NCBI RefSeq assembly: GCF_000715075.1
Contig: NC_134082.1
Span: 104,138,399 to 104,202,398, forward strand
Source of the DNA: Nicotiana tabacum
Taxonomy: Eukaryota; Streptophyta; Magnoliopsida; Solanales; Solanaceae
Length of the DNA stretch: 64,000 nucleotides
Direction: 5' to 3'
Below the pieces are notes generated by a model. It was given only the letters and a program-made list of their open reading frames with translations. It had not been told where the DNA came from and did not search any database. Below, piece by piece: positions 11,689 to 22,814 of the stretch. Both the position numbers and the translations under genes were made by a program. Position 1 is the first letter of the stretch, and the number at the start of each line of letters is the position of its first letter.

Positions 11689-12120
11689 GATTAAACCTCA
11701 ATCTTTATTTAATATGCACAGAATCTGGAAGTTTGGTATTTTTAGGGTTCTTAAAAAACTCGATTTGGGATTTAACCATTTCTGGTCAGATTCGAGAAGA
11801 ACCAAACATGACACAATGGTGAGGGTAGCCTAGGGGTTATTTGGTGTTAATTTGAAACGGATCTGAGTTCGTCCTTGTTTGGTCCGAATCTTCTTGAAGA
11901 TTCGAGAAGCTCGGGACTGATTCGAGCCAAACAACCAACAGATCCATACTCAGGATGACTAGGGGAAGCTATGGTGTTAACTAGGTGTTATTTGGTTTAG
12001 GTCTGAACTTGGCTCGAATCTTCAAACGAAGATTCGAGAACCTTCAGGAGGATTCGAGCCCAACGGCTAACATATTTGGATAGAGGAGGCTCAGGGGATT
12101 CTATGGTATTATTTTGGTGA

Positions 12121-12142
12121 CCGGCGGCGTTGATGCCGCCGG
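12121..12142. repeat. GC hairpin in LTR A
   Basis: CCGGCGGC and GCCGCCGG pair perfectly around a GTTGAT loop. A related but shorter version lies in LTR C near 21575-21595. Confidence 0.7.
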
Positions 12143-12258
12143 GTTTCAGGCGGTGGAATCCTAGGGCGGCTAGGGTTAGGAGTGGGGCTTAGGGGACGAT
12201 GATGAACAGTGTAGGAGAGGGGGGGGTGTTTAGTTAGGGGCCGGGTAAGGCTTGGGGA

Positions 12259-12266
12259 CTTATATA
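12259..12266 (-). promoter_or_regulatory. TATA box 1 of LTR A
   Basis: TATATAAG on the minus strand, flanked by C-rich sequence, about 700 bp inside the LTR. The matching site in LTR C is TATATAAAC at 21711-21720. Confidence 0.6.
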
Positions 12267-12965
12267 GGGGTGGGGTGGACTGATGTTATCCGTCCGATCA
12301 AGTAAGATTAAGGGCCAGGATTAATCCACTAATCCGAACGACGTCGTTTGGTCTAAGTTCAGGGTCGGCCTGTATTGGGTCAAAGGGTCGGGTTACGGGT
12401 TTCGGGTAAGGGTAGAAGATCTCGTCCGTTGATTGGATTTGATCGAACGGTCCATGCTGAGCCATGACTAAACGCTGTCGTATTGACTCCTTTCGGACTG
12501 GACCGGACCTGGGCTAAAGGGGATTGGGCTGTGAAGGGAATTAATTCACTTGGGCCTGGATTTTAATCCAGGTCCAATTTTTTCACCATTACAAAATTTT
12601 TTATTTTTATTTATAAAAAATCTTAATAAAAATTATAAAACACTTTTTAACCTTACACAAAAATATTAATTACTTCATAACAATTATTTAACACATAGTC
12701 AAAACATCAATCACACAATGAAACATTTAAAATAAAACCAATGCATATTTTTGTGATTTTATTTTAAATTATCTCTTAAATGCATAATTAAATCCTATAT
12801 TCATGCAAAATATGTATTTTATTTTATTTTTGTTTAATTATGACAAAGCAAACATTTTACGGACATAAACAAATCACGCAAATTCAGAAATTACACAGTA
12901 AAAGAAATTTATTTTGATTTATTTCGGAGTAGTTTTTTTCGTAAGGCAAAAATCACGTGCTCACA

Positions 12966-13796
12966 GAGGTTTAGGTTTTGAGAAAATTGAAAAATGGGTA
13001 AAATCTCGTCAAAAACCTCACTTAACAAGCCTCAAATGTCGCATTTGCGACCCAGGGTTCGCATTTGCGAACCCCTCGCAATTACGAACAACGCATGGCT
13101 GGCAAAAGTTGTATTTGCGACAAAAATCTTGCATTTGAGAACTGGGCATCGCAAATGCGGTAAAAAGTTCGCATTTGCGACCACACTAGAACCAACAATT
13201 TTTCCTGACACGAAAATGAGCATTACTTCCTCATACGATGTCCAAATTCGATGATTCTTTTTCCTATGACTCCATGATTTCAATATGGATCTAGTGGTTC
13301 AAATAAAACTGAATTTGGATCTCATTTGCTCAATATGGTATTATTTTTTCTTGAAGAAATGACGATGAAGCATCCAAAAACAAGCGCAACATAGCCTAAA
13401 CTTATTCGAAACTCACCCAAGCCCTCGGGGCTCCAAAACAAACATGCATGCAAGTCTAAACACATCATACGAACTTGCTCGTGCAGTCAAAATATCAAAA
13501 TAATATCAAAACTATGAATTTAACCTCAAAACTCATGATTTTCTAACTTTTCAACCGGACATCCAATTCACGTCAAATCAATTCCGGTTTTCACCAAATT
13601 TTACAGATAGGACTTAAATATCATAAAAAACTTGTACCGGGCTCCGAAACCAAAATACGATCCCGATACCAACGAGCTCAAATATTAATTCATTTCTTTA
13701 TTTCCTTTAAAAACCAGCACAACAATTTTCTTCAAAAATTATTTTCTAATGCTAGGGACCTCAGAATTCAATTCCGGGCATACGCCCAAGTCAAAT
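12966..13796 (-). mobile_element. Old LTR fragment L, left visible part
   Basis: This stretch ends where element H begins (13797) and continues after H at about 44337-44596, whose right end on the minus strand reads TGTAACGACCCGACTGGTCG, a gypsy-type LTR start related to that of element G. It holds seven copies of a TCGCATTTGCGA-like palindromic word at 13037-13185. The Ogre element A is inserted on its left, so the rest of the LTR is outside the window. No gene. Confidence 0.6.
13037..13185. repeat. Palindromic word cluster (TCGCATTTGCGA type) in LTR L
   Basis: About seven near-palindromic words built on TCGCATTTGCGA lie within 150 bp, some perfect and some mutated (for example CTTGCATTTGAGAAC). 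Confidence 0.75.
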
Positions 13797-15612
13797 TGTA
13801 ATGACCCGAACTTTTGTTTTAAGAATTAGCATCTCGTTTAACGACTTAAGACCTCGAGGAGCTTCTTAATACGCATTATGACCCGCATGTATGGTCAAGT
13901 TTGGTTTTTCATAAGATTCGGAGTTAAATTTTAAAAAAAATCAAAATCTTATTTTTGAAGCAAATGGAAAGAGTTGACCGAAGAGTTGAATTTTGAGCAA
14001 TAAACCCCAAATTAGAATTTTAATGATGTCAATAGCTTCGTATGGTGATTTCGGACTTAGACGTGTGTCCGAATTTGGATTTGGAAGTCCACAGGACAAT
14101 TCGGTGCATTTTGGCGAAATAAGAAAGTTGACGTGTTCTAATTATATTATTTTATATGTGGAAGAGGTCTATTACCAAGATGAATACCAATTGGATATTA
14201 TATCAAGTTTACGAGGCGTACTATAAGATATATGGGGTCTAAGGAAAGTCCTAAGTCTAAGCCAAGTTGGAAAATTTCGTAATATACTAAAGTTGCAAAT
14301 CAGTACGCACAAGACCTCACTTTGGATGAGCATATCTACATGTATATAAGAAGTTGTGTGATACACAACCTATCACATCAAATCTCTTTGAGTCTAGTTT
14401 CTAATGCATCGAACCGTTCGTCATTTGAACACTCCTGCAAGAAGTTAGGATCAAATTACCGAAGGCTGGCAGAAACTTGCACTACCGCGGCGCCCAATGC
14501 GGCGCGCCTGTAGGGAAATCCAGAGAGCATTAGAAAATGTTTTCTGAGCACATTTTACACAGCCGCCCCGTCCCCCGCGGCGCCCCATGTATCGCAGCAG
14601 TACAAAAACGGGTTTTTAAGACCCGAACCCCATTTCATTTAACTCGTTTGGGGTTTGTTATTTTGGGATTTTCTGGTGCTTCTAGAGAGAAGGAAGAGCA
14701 AATCTATAGAGAGGAAGAAGCTCAAGTGCCTTGTTCATCAAAAATCTTATTCAAGCCTTGAAATCGCATCAAAGGGGTTGCTAAGGCTTCAAAAAGATAA
14801 GAATTTCTTTTCCCTAATTCTTCAATTTCGAAATCTAACTAGAAATGGGTAATTAGTAAGATGATTCTTGGATGTTTGAGTATTAGTTGTACATACTTGT
14901 AACAATAAAGTTATGGGAAGATTGTTGAGTTCAAATAGGTAAAGATTGGGTTAAAAAGGGTAGAAATCTTCAACACTTTAATTAAGGATTTGAAAGGCAA
15001 TTCAACGTCGGAATTCGATGATTTTGGTATGGTTGGATTCGTGGTTGGACGACGGTTCATATGTTGTAATTTTTGTTGGGTTCTGAGTTGTGGTCCCCAT
15101 GTGTGATTTTTGAGTTAATTTCGGATTTTTTTATTAGAAAAATATAGTAATTTCATATGGAATTAATTTCTACTATTTGTATTGAGTATAGTAAATTATT
15201 TGTGACTAGATTTGAAGCCTTCAGACACGAATTTTCAAGGCGGAGGTTTATTGGAATCTTGAATTTGGTTGCAAAGCGAGGTAAGTGTTTGGTCTAACTT
15301 TAGCTTGAGGGATCAGGGTTGTGTCCTATTTGCTATGTATTATTTGTTGAGTACGACGTATAGGCATGGTGACGAGTATCTATACGTTGGTGTCAAGCAT
15401 GCCCGTGAGTCTTATACTATGATTAATGTAATTCCATTTCGTATTTTTCATGCTCTATATGATAATTTCTATTGTGGAATATAACTTGTAAAAGTATTAT
15501 TGTTAATTGAACATGGTAGAGCGATGGCTCAAGTTGAGAAATTGATTGTTGAACATGGTAGAGCATTGGCTCAAGTTGAGAAATTGATTGTTGAACATGG
15601 TAGAGCATTGGT
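13797..15612 (+). mobile_element. Element H 5' LTR, first part
   Basis: Closely parallels 40965-42760 of the 3' LTR. It carries GC-rich words around 14486-14605 (GCGGCGCCCCATG type), and near its end a roughly 39-bp repeat containing GAACATGGTAGAGC and TGGCTCAAGTTGAGAA. It breaks off at TTGGT, the target duplication of solo LTR K. No gene. Confidence 0.82.
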
Positions 15613-16557
15613 TGATCGCAACCTACTCCGTACTACTAAAAAGTAGGAAGAGAGGGTCGCAATAGCTTTTACCCAATTTGTGGGTCGGGATCGATTTCCA
15701 CAGGGAGCTAGGAATGAAGTCGAGTATCTATTTAGAGTGGAATTGTGTATTTGTTCCAAATATCACTTCCATTCATTTTTGGTTTTTCTTTAACAAACTA
15801 CTATTATCAACTACTAATTATAAATACAACTAGACTATGCAAAACAAGAATTACTAAAAGTTGTATCTAATGGATAAAAAGGCACTGGGGTAGTGATTTT
15901 CACCTAGGTGGCTAATTGACAGGTAATTACTTCTAAGGCACGATTGACATGATTGGGGGAATATGCTATAACTACTGCACGATTTTACCCATTCTCACAC
16001 CTCTCGGTAGAGAGAGTGATTTTGCCCGATTGAATTTCTCAAGACCAAATGGGTAGGCAAATTTGCTCAAGCAACTAGGGTTCAAGTCGGGTAATTACTC
16101 TCTCGAGATTTAACCCTTTAATTGGGACTATCGATTCTCTTGAGTCCATCCTAATTCCTTGTTGGGTCAATCTTAGAGACTTAGGCTCTCTTTCTCAAGA
16201 AGAGCCAAGTCAACTTAGCACAAACCAGTGTTTGCAACCACCAATTCATAAATTAAACCATAAAATTGACCCAAATAACAAACACCCATAGTCAATCTAA
16301 CCTTAAATCACAACACTCATCAATTACCCACACTAGGGTTGAGCCACAACCCTAGCTAATGGGTTTAGCTACTTATGTTTGAAGAGAAAAATAGAGAAAT
16401 AGATGAAGATAAAGACATATTAATTTATTGCTAAGGTAGATACAAAGATTCGATGATAAAAACTAAGTAAAAATGCCCAGAATGGTTACAAATGGTCTCC
16501 TCATGAGTGCAGCTCAATTCAGAAAATAGTTGATACCCTAAAAATGGAAAAAGGTTC

Positions 16558-16565
16558 TATTTATA
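16558..16565 (-). promoter_or_regulatory. TATA box of solo LTR K
   Basis: TATAAATA on the minus strand (context AGTATAAATAGAACC). It lies directly downstream of the palindromic word cluster at 16608-16925. Confidence 0.7.
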
Positions 16566-16607
16566 CTAAGCTGGAAAAACTGGACAAAAATGCCCCTGCG
16601 GGGTTAG

Positions 16608-16925
16608 TGCGGACTGCACAAAATGGTGTGAGGCCGCACTAGGCTCTTGACTCTGAAAAGTCAACTCTCTAATCCCAGGCTCCGCGGACTGCGCAGAATG
16701 GACCACGGCCGTGGAGCTTCCAATGCGGTCCGCGCAGAATGGACTGCGGACCGCACAGGCTTGAACCCTGGCACTTGACATCTCTCTGAAGTTTGTTTCC
16801 GCGAACCGCATAAAATGGTAGTGTGGTCGCAGTGTCTTCATTGCGGACCGCACAATATGTACTGCGGCCGCACTGCTTTGATGCCTTCAAATCCAGCTCT
16901 CTGAATCTCCCTAGTGCGGACCACA
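16608..16925. repeat. Palindromic word cluster (GTGCGGACCGCAC type) in LTR K
   Basis: About ten words such as TGCGGACCGCACA, CACGGCCGTGG and TGCGGTCCGCGCAGAATGG lie within 320 bp; one more (TACGGCCGCACTA) continues across the nested LTR at 25254-25266. Confidence 0.8.
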
Positions 16926-18579
16926 CAAAGTGTGTCACACCTCCTTTTAACATACCCGAGAGGGGGTGAAGGAGTTTTTCCAATTAAAGGACAATCGAAA
17001 CGGGATTTGTTTATTTATTTCAGAGTCGCCACTTGGGAGATTTAGGGTGTCCCAAGTCACCAATTTAATCCCGAATCGAGAAAAAGAATGACTCTGTTTA
17101 ATAGTCCGCGAACCAGAAATCCGGATAAGGAATTCTGTTAACCCGGGAGAAGGTGTTAGGCATTCCCGAGTTCCGTGGTTCTAGCACGGTCGCTCAACTG
17201 TTGCATTTAGCTATTATCTGATTTTTACATGAATAACTTATGTGCTGATTCTACTTTTTATTGCTTTTACATATACATATTTATTCGAGAGAGTGAACGC
17301 CGTTTAAAGTATGTTTTCAGATTGCGCCGCATCAAATGAACCCGCAATCTTAGGCACACCCTTTTCAACGTCTTAGGATTTGGATTCGGGCCGCATAAAA
17401 TGCCCACCCACATTTAGGAATGTAATTTACTAAAGCCGTGCCTAAAGATTCTAGCGCGTTATTATCTTTTGGGAGGGCCGTGAAATTCGCTAAACGGCCC
17501 TTCCCGACTTCTAAAAAATCTTAAACCTTTACTGTGGGTCCTGCAATTTTTTTTATTATTATTATTTTTTTTTTATTTGGCGAAGCTCGTCTCATTTATT
17601 TATTTATTTTTAAAAAAAGGAAAGTAACTACATTTCTATTTTTTTATTTTTGTCCCTAAATAAAGAAAAATCATGTTAAATACATGCTAAAAAAAACCGT
17701 AACTTATTTAATTAATAGATTACAACAGATGCTAACGAAAATTGTACTTGAACTTAAAAAATGGAAAATTGTTTCGCGCCTTATTCCTTAAGCTAATATT
17801 ACTAAAAATGGAATTATGTATATAAAAATAAAACGTACAAGATTGACTAACGTTACTATAATTAACTATTTTTAACTGTGGTGAGGTTAACTAAAACTAA
17901 CTAAAGATATGCTACTTATCATGATTTACCCCATTAATCTAACAAAATTGAAAGGTTCATGTTATATCAGCGCATGACCATTTATACGATTCCTTCTTTT
18001 TTCAGTTCAATTAAACAAACAAAAAAAATTAAAACAGTTCACAAAAAAACAAAATAGACCAGATTGTCTACTATCTACTTTATTGAAGCGGTTGGGTTTT
18101 ATTGTTGCATTTCAACTTCAAAGCTTTATCACTACAAGATTCGAATGTGTACCTGGAATTCGAATTACAAATAGAGAGAAAAGAGGTCAAGAGTAACAAT
18201 GTACAACAGTAGTGTCACACCTCCTTTTTACGCACCCGCGAGGGCGCAAGGGAGTTTTTTCCAATTAAAGGACAATCGAAATGGAATTTGTTTATTTATT
18301 TCAGAGTCGCCACTTGGGAGGTTTAGGGTGTCCCAAGTCACCAATTTTGATCCCGAATCGAGGAAATGAATGACTCCATATTACAGTCTGCGTACCAGAA
18401 TTCTGGATAAGGAATTCTGTTAACCTGGGAGAAGGTGTTAGGCATTCCCGAGTTCCGTGGTTCTAGCACGGTCGCTCAACTGTTATATTCGGCTTGATTA
18501 TCTGATTTTATAAAAATATGAACTTATGTGCCAATTTTATCTTTTAACCGCTTTTGTCATTATTATTATTTTTACAAGG

Positions 18580-19160
18580 AATTGCAACGTCGCGAAAACA
18601 TACCTCGAATCACGTTACATCAATGTACACGTGATTATTGACATATCTCGACTAGGTTGAGATTTGGATTTGGGTCACATAAATGTGCACCCGAGTTAAG
18701 GAAAATAAATTATTAAAGGCGTGCTTAAAGCAACTAGCGTGTTGTTATTTTGGGGAAAGCCATGAAATTCGCTTAAACGGCATGTCCCGAATTCTAAGTA
18801 TTTTATATATATACATTTAGAGGGCCCCGCACTTTGTACATTTTTGTTTGTCGAGGCTCATCTCATTCCTTATGAAAAGAATTTGCAACGTCACGGAAAT
18901 GCATCTCAGACCACGCTACAATCAATGTACCCGTGGTTAGAGACACATTTCGATTCCGTTGAGATTCGGATTTGGGTCACATAAATGTGCACCCGAGTTT
19001 AAGGAGATAACATTATTAAGTATGCGCTTAAAGAGACTATCGCGTTATTATTCTGGGAGGGCCGTGTGATTTGCTAAACGACCCATCCTGGAAACTGAAT
19101 GCTTCGATAATGTACATTTAACGAGGGCCCCGCTGCTTGCGTGTTTTTATTTATTTGTCG
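18580..19160 (-). repeat. Two-copy internal repeat in LTR C
   Basis: Two roughly 300-bp copies (about 18580-18870 and 18876-19170) share ATTTGGGTCACATAAATGTG, the CTAGCGTGTTGTTATT/CTATCGCGTTATTATT segment, GGGCCCCGC and TTGTCGAGGCTCATCTC. LTR B has one related copy (about 17370-17590). Confidence 0.7.
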
Positions 19161-20308
19161 AGGCTCATCTCGTTCTTATTTTAAAAGGGTATCCTATAGC
19201 AACTACGTTTTTTGTCGCGTTTGTCTCTACTAATCGAAAACAGTAGATAGTCCTAATTAATTACATGCTTGCAGGTTATCTATAACAGAATTCCGAGTGC
19301 TTGCGCAAAATCAGAAGCACGGCCACGTACACAGTCAGCCGAGCAAAATTAAAGGCCCAAATCCAGCCCACGCGTGATGGGCCAGACCTGGGCCACTGCT
19401 TGTTCGATGCGGGCCTGCTTGGTCCGTTTTGACCTGGGCTCGACCTTCATGAGGTTGAGATTGCAAGTTTTGTGTTCTTTGTCTTAACAGGTGGTTTACT
19501 AGTTATATGAGACCATTAATCAGAAAAGGAAGAACTTAGCCAATGATGTACAGTTTTCATGCTTGGCATACATTACAGCACATATTACAAAGTAAACTAA
19601 GTCTGAGATGCAACCTATTTCATTGAGAAATTTTCACCTATCAGCATACATATGTAAACTACCATTTAGCTAATCTATATTGATATACACTGGGCATACA
19701 GGCTGCTTCTATTGTCAACACAGGAATGAAAATTATCATACAGTACATGATATTTAATATAACAATCTACGTATGAAAATCAACTTCAGGTCTTTTCTTT
19801 TTGTATTTATGCTCAATGTTCCAATTACATTTGATAGTGCATTGGTTGTGTACCTGGTATAGAGGACAAAGAAGAAAGGACTGATCAGCTGGGCAATATG
19901 CAACAAACACAGCAGCAGCAGATACACAGCAACAACACAGCAACAAACCAACAATCACAAGTGTTTCCCACAGTCCACAGACAACCAGCAACAATTCCCA
20001 GAACAAAGAAAACCAGCAGATGGTCGAGCACCAAACAAGTAATCCCAGAAAAGAGTAATGAAACAACAGAAGTAACAGAGTGTTCAATGCAGCAACACCA
20101 GCAGTTCAACAATCACAAGCAGCTCAATCAGTGCAAACAACAGAACTTGGCCAAGACAGCTTGACCAATATGAACTCTTATGTAGCTTTCAGACAGTGTT
20201 TGGTTACAGTGTTTACTGGAAATTTCCTTATGTTTTCAGTTTTCTTTAAACTCACAAGACCTTTTTCAAGACTAAAAATTCCAGCCCTTTTTGAGTTCTG
20301 AAATGGCC

Positions 20309-20316
20309 TATTTATA
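20309..20316 (-). promoter_or_regulatory. TATA box 2 of LTR C
   Basis: TATAAATA on the minus strand in the context GGCTTATAAATAGGCC. Confidence 0.6.
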
Positions 20317-21227
20317 AGCCAAACGACCCAGTGCAGCTAAGCTGCCTGGATCCTCCTACTTGCAGACTGCCCATACCCTTTAAACCCATGCTTAAGCATC
20401 TTTTGATGCCAGCCCTTTTTGTTCCCCACGTCTGGCTTTTCTTTAATCAAGAGTTATGGGTTCATTTAAGTATTCATTTTAAACCTCATACTCTTGTGTC
20501 TTGTTCCCCATTGGTATTAGTTTAATCCCAAATTAGTACCCTACTTGTCAGCTCATTTAAACTAATCATTTTTGTTCTTTTCAAACCCCAGACTACCCCT
20601 GTTAGCCCTTGATTATTACTGTCCTGCATCACTGCAGCCTCAGGACATTTTGAACTTCTGAAAGTTCCATTTCAGAACTGCCCTAGCCTGGTCCTTTTAA
20701 TTGTTTACAATGCAGTTACAAACTAGCATTCATAGATAATGTCCAACATTCAAATCACAATACAGGTCCATTCAGTCAAGTGAGGTTGTACGTATTAGAG
20801 TATTTGAACATTTAGTCGTAGGAAGTTAATCGACGACATTCATCAAGTCGACTATACTAATTATAACAGGTAACAATCAGTCGCTGATATAAACAATACG
20901 TACATGGACCTAAAGGGCTTCGGACAACTTTGGTCAATCACTAGGAACCTATATAAATTATTCATGCGACGACTATCCTAATCGGACATGCTTATCATAG
21001 GATACATTCAAATCATACACAGAAAACAATCGACCAAATAAAAGGTCTTTGACAGAGATGGAAGAAATTAAGAAAACTATCAGAAAATAACAAACAATCA
21101 CAACAAGGCATGCTAACGACTTAATTAGCAGTTGAAATAAACAAAAGGGAAAGAAAACTTACCGAAAAAATGTCTAAACCAAACTGAACCAAAACTGACT
21201 CAACTTTGACCATTTGAGGCCGAACAA

Positions 21228-21271
21228 ACTTTAATCAGGGTGTTCTCACACGAGAACACCTTGATTAAGGT
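21228..21271. repeat. 20-bp hairpin with 4-nt loop in LTR C
   Basis: Arms 21228-21247 and 21252-21271 pair over 20 positions, with two G-T pairs and loop ACAC. The right flank (ATTAGACCTCA) is homologous to the flank of the LTR A hairpin (ATTAAACCTCA), so the two hairpins occupy the same place. Confidence 0.85.
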
Positions 21272-21710
21272 CTATTAGACCTCAGACCCCTGTCAAGACT
21301 GGCCGGATTCCACAGGTTCATGTGTTCTAGGGTCTGGATTTTCAGATCTGGTTTTTTAGAAGTTGTGGGTAGATTCGGACCAAACCAAGCTTGGTTTGGT
21401 CACGAGGGAAGTCATGGGAGTGTCTGATACAAAGATGGTGAGGTTTGGTATAGATCGAGTTTTGTCTCGAATCTTCAAATCCAGATTCGAGACGATAGGA
21501 GGTGATTTGAGGTACATGGTTAGTGGATTCGTGTTCAGGGTGGTTGGATGCTTCAGGGGTGTGAAGGGAGTGGTCATCGGCGTTCATGCCGCCGGGTTCT
21601 GGTGAAAGGGAAACTAGGGCGGCGTTAGGGTTTGGGGGTTTCTGGGCTTGGGGAAGGAGATGACTGAAGGGGGGGGGGGTTCGGATAGGGGGCGTGGGGT
21701 GAAGGACCAA

Positions 21711-21720
21711 GTTTATATAC
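21711..21720 (-). promoter_or_regulatory. TATA box 1 of LTR C
   Basis: GTATATAAAC on the minus strand, directly after the ACGGNGTCGTTT word region. Confidence 0.55.
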
Positions 21721-22806
21721 GAAAGGGGAAGGGAGATTGGAGCCGTTAGATCAAGTGATCTGAACGGCTTAGATCTATTGGTGGGTAACAGGACGGGGTC
21801 GTTTGGTATGGGAACGGGGTCGTTTTGGTTTAGGTGAGGGGTTGGGTTGAACCGGCTAAATAGGTCGGGTTATGAGGGAAGCCAGGGACCGTTGGATCAA
21901 TGAGGTTGGACGGCTCAGATCAACTTGCCTGAAACGGCGTCGTTGAGGTGAGTTGAACAGCCTGATCTGGACCGTTCGTTTGAATCAGATCAACGGCTTC
22001 AATAGGGACGCCGATACGGCGTCGTTTGAATCCGTGCTTGGGCAAGCTCGTCTTGGACTGGATCAGTGCTTTGGTTTTGGGCCTCGTTTTGGGGCCCAAT
22101 CAGATTTTCCTTTCCTTTTTTTTTTAATTCAACAAATTAAACAAAAATTCCTAAAACAATGTAAAAATTAAAATTAAAATAAACTTACACACATATTGGG
22201 TGACACCTACAACAATTAACACACACATATTAGAATTTTAAAAATGGTTAAATCACAGCCTAGAGTAAAAGCTGCATATTTTGTGAATTTCCTTTTAAAA
22301 ACCGAATTACGGCCCGATTACACACAGCATACTTATTGTATTTTTGTTTGATAATATTCAATGAAAAATGGATATAAACACTAAGGACTACCAGCACATG
22401 TCACATAAAAATTGAAAATTTGTACGGCGAGGCCATTTGCAATTATTTTGATTTCTTTTGGAGTGATTGTTCGTGAAGCAAAAATCACGTGCTTACAAGT
22501 AGCACAGCAACAGAATCCCACAGCAAATAACAACAACAAAAACCAGTAATAACCAGTGTAACAATGGTCAGAACCAAACTGGAAAACCCCGGAAAGCCTG
22601 ACTGAAAATTAGTAACACTAAACGCAATCCACAGAGGCAGTAACAAAGTTCTGATTTCAGTAGTAAAGAAAAGGATCTCACTTTCAATTTTAGCTCTCAA
22701 AGACTGACTTTTAATTCTGAAAAATTAGCCTATTTCTCACTTTGAAGTTTCTGAAAAAAAAATTCTTCTCTAAATTTCCAGTCCCTATCTCTATATCAAC
22801 TCCTCC

Positions 22807-22814
22807 TATTTATA
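22807..22814 (-). promoter_or_regulatory. TATA box of LTR B
   Basis: TATAAATA on the minus strand in the context CCTATAAATAGGAGG. Confidence 0.6.

Larger units (their letters stand above)
1..12965 (-). mobile_element. Ogre/Tat-type Ty3 LTR retrotransposon, partial (element A)
   Basis: Read on the minus strand the order is LTR (8395-12965), a 4-bp spacer, a primer-binding site complementary to a plant tRNA-Arg-like 3' end (8372-8390), leader, ORF1 (5575-7680), gag, protease with a G-patch-like segment, an intron (1425-1609), and RT/RNase H running off position 1. An extra ORF before gag, a very long LTR and an intron between protease and RT are the known marks of the Ogre branch of the Tat lineage. 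The integrase, the end of RNase H and the other LTR lie outside the window, so a target duplication cannot be checked; the candidate right-hand copy is GAGGT at 12966-12970. The element sits inside an older LTR (L). Confidence 0.88.
8395..12965 (-). mobile_element. 5' LTR of Ogre element A (4571 bp)
   Basis: Reads TGTCGCACCTCC at its left and GCACGTGATTTTTGCC after TGTGA at its right on the minus strand, giving TG...CA ends. About 300 bp at the left end match the left ends of LTRs B and C (16933 and 18213), and the right terminal 30 bp match theirs (22497, 25246). Inside, on the minus strand in order: repeated ACGNCGTCGT-type words (about 12345-12484), a TATA box at 12259-12266, a GC hairpin at 12121-12142, repeats of GATTCGAG (11780-12062), a 21-bp hairpin at 11643-11688, a second TATA box at 10691-10698, and a pyrimidine-rich stretch (10380-10670). 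No coding gene is visible. Confidence 0.85.
18213..22497 (-). mobile_element. Ogre-like solo LTR C (4285 bp)
   Basis: Left end TGTCACACCTCC, right end CACGTGCTTACA, with a perfect 5-bp duplication AGTAG at 18208-18212 and 22498-22502. It is inserted in LTR B. Like LTR A it has ACGGNGTCGTTT words (21791-22030), two TATA boxes (21711-21720 and 20309-20316) and a 20-bp hairpin (21228-21271). A direct repeat of the TCGGATTTGGGTCACATAAA section occurs inside it (about 18580-18840 and 18880-19140). A minus-strand frame of 122 codons (21342-21710) has no recognisable domain. Confidence 0.9.

Noticed and set aside
21342..21710. 122-codon minus-strand frame after the LTR C TATA box as a conserved leader protein
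   Set aside because: The matching region of LTR A shares nucleotide sequence, but I could not find a conserved open frame there.
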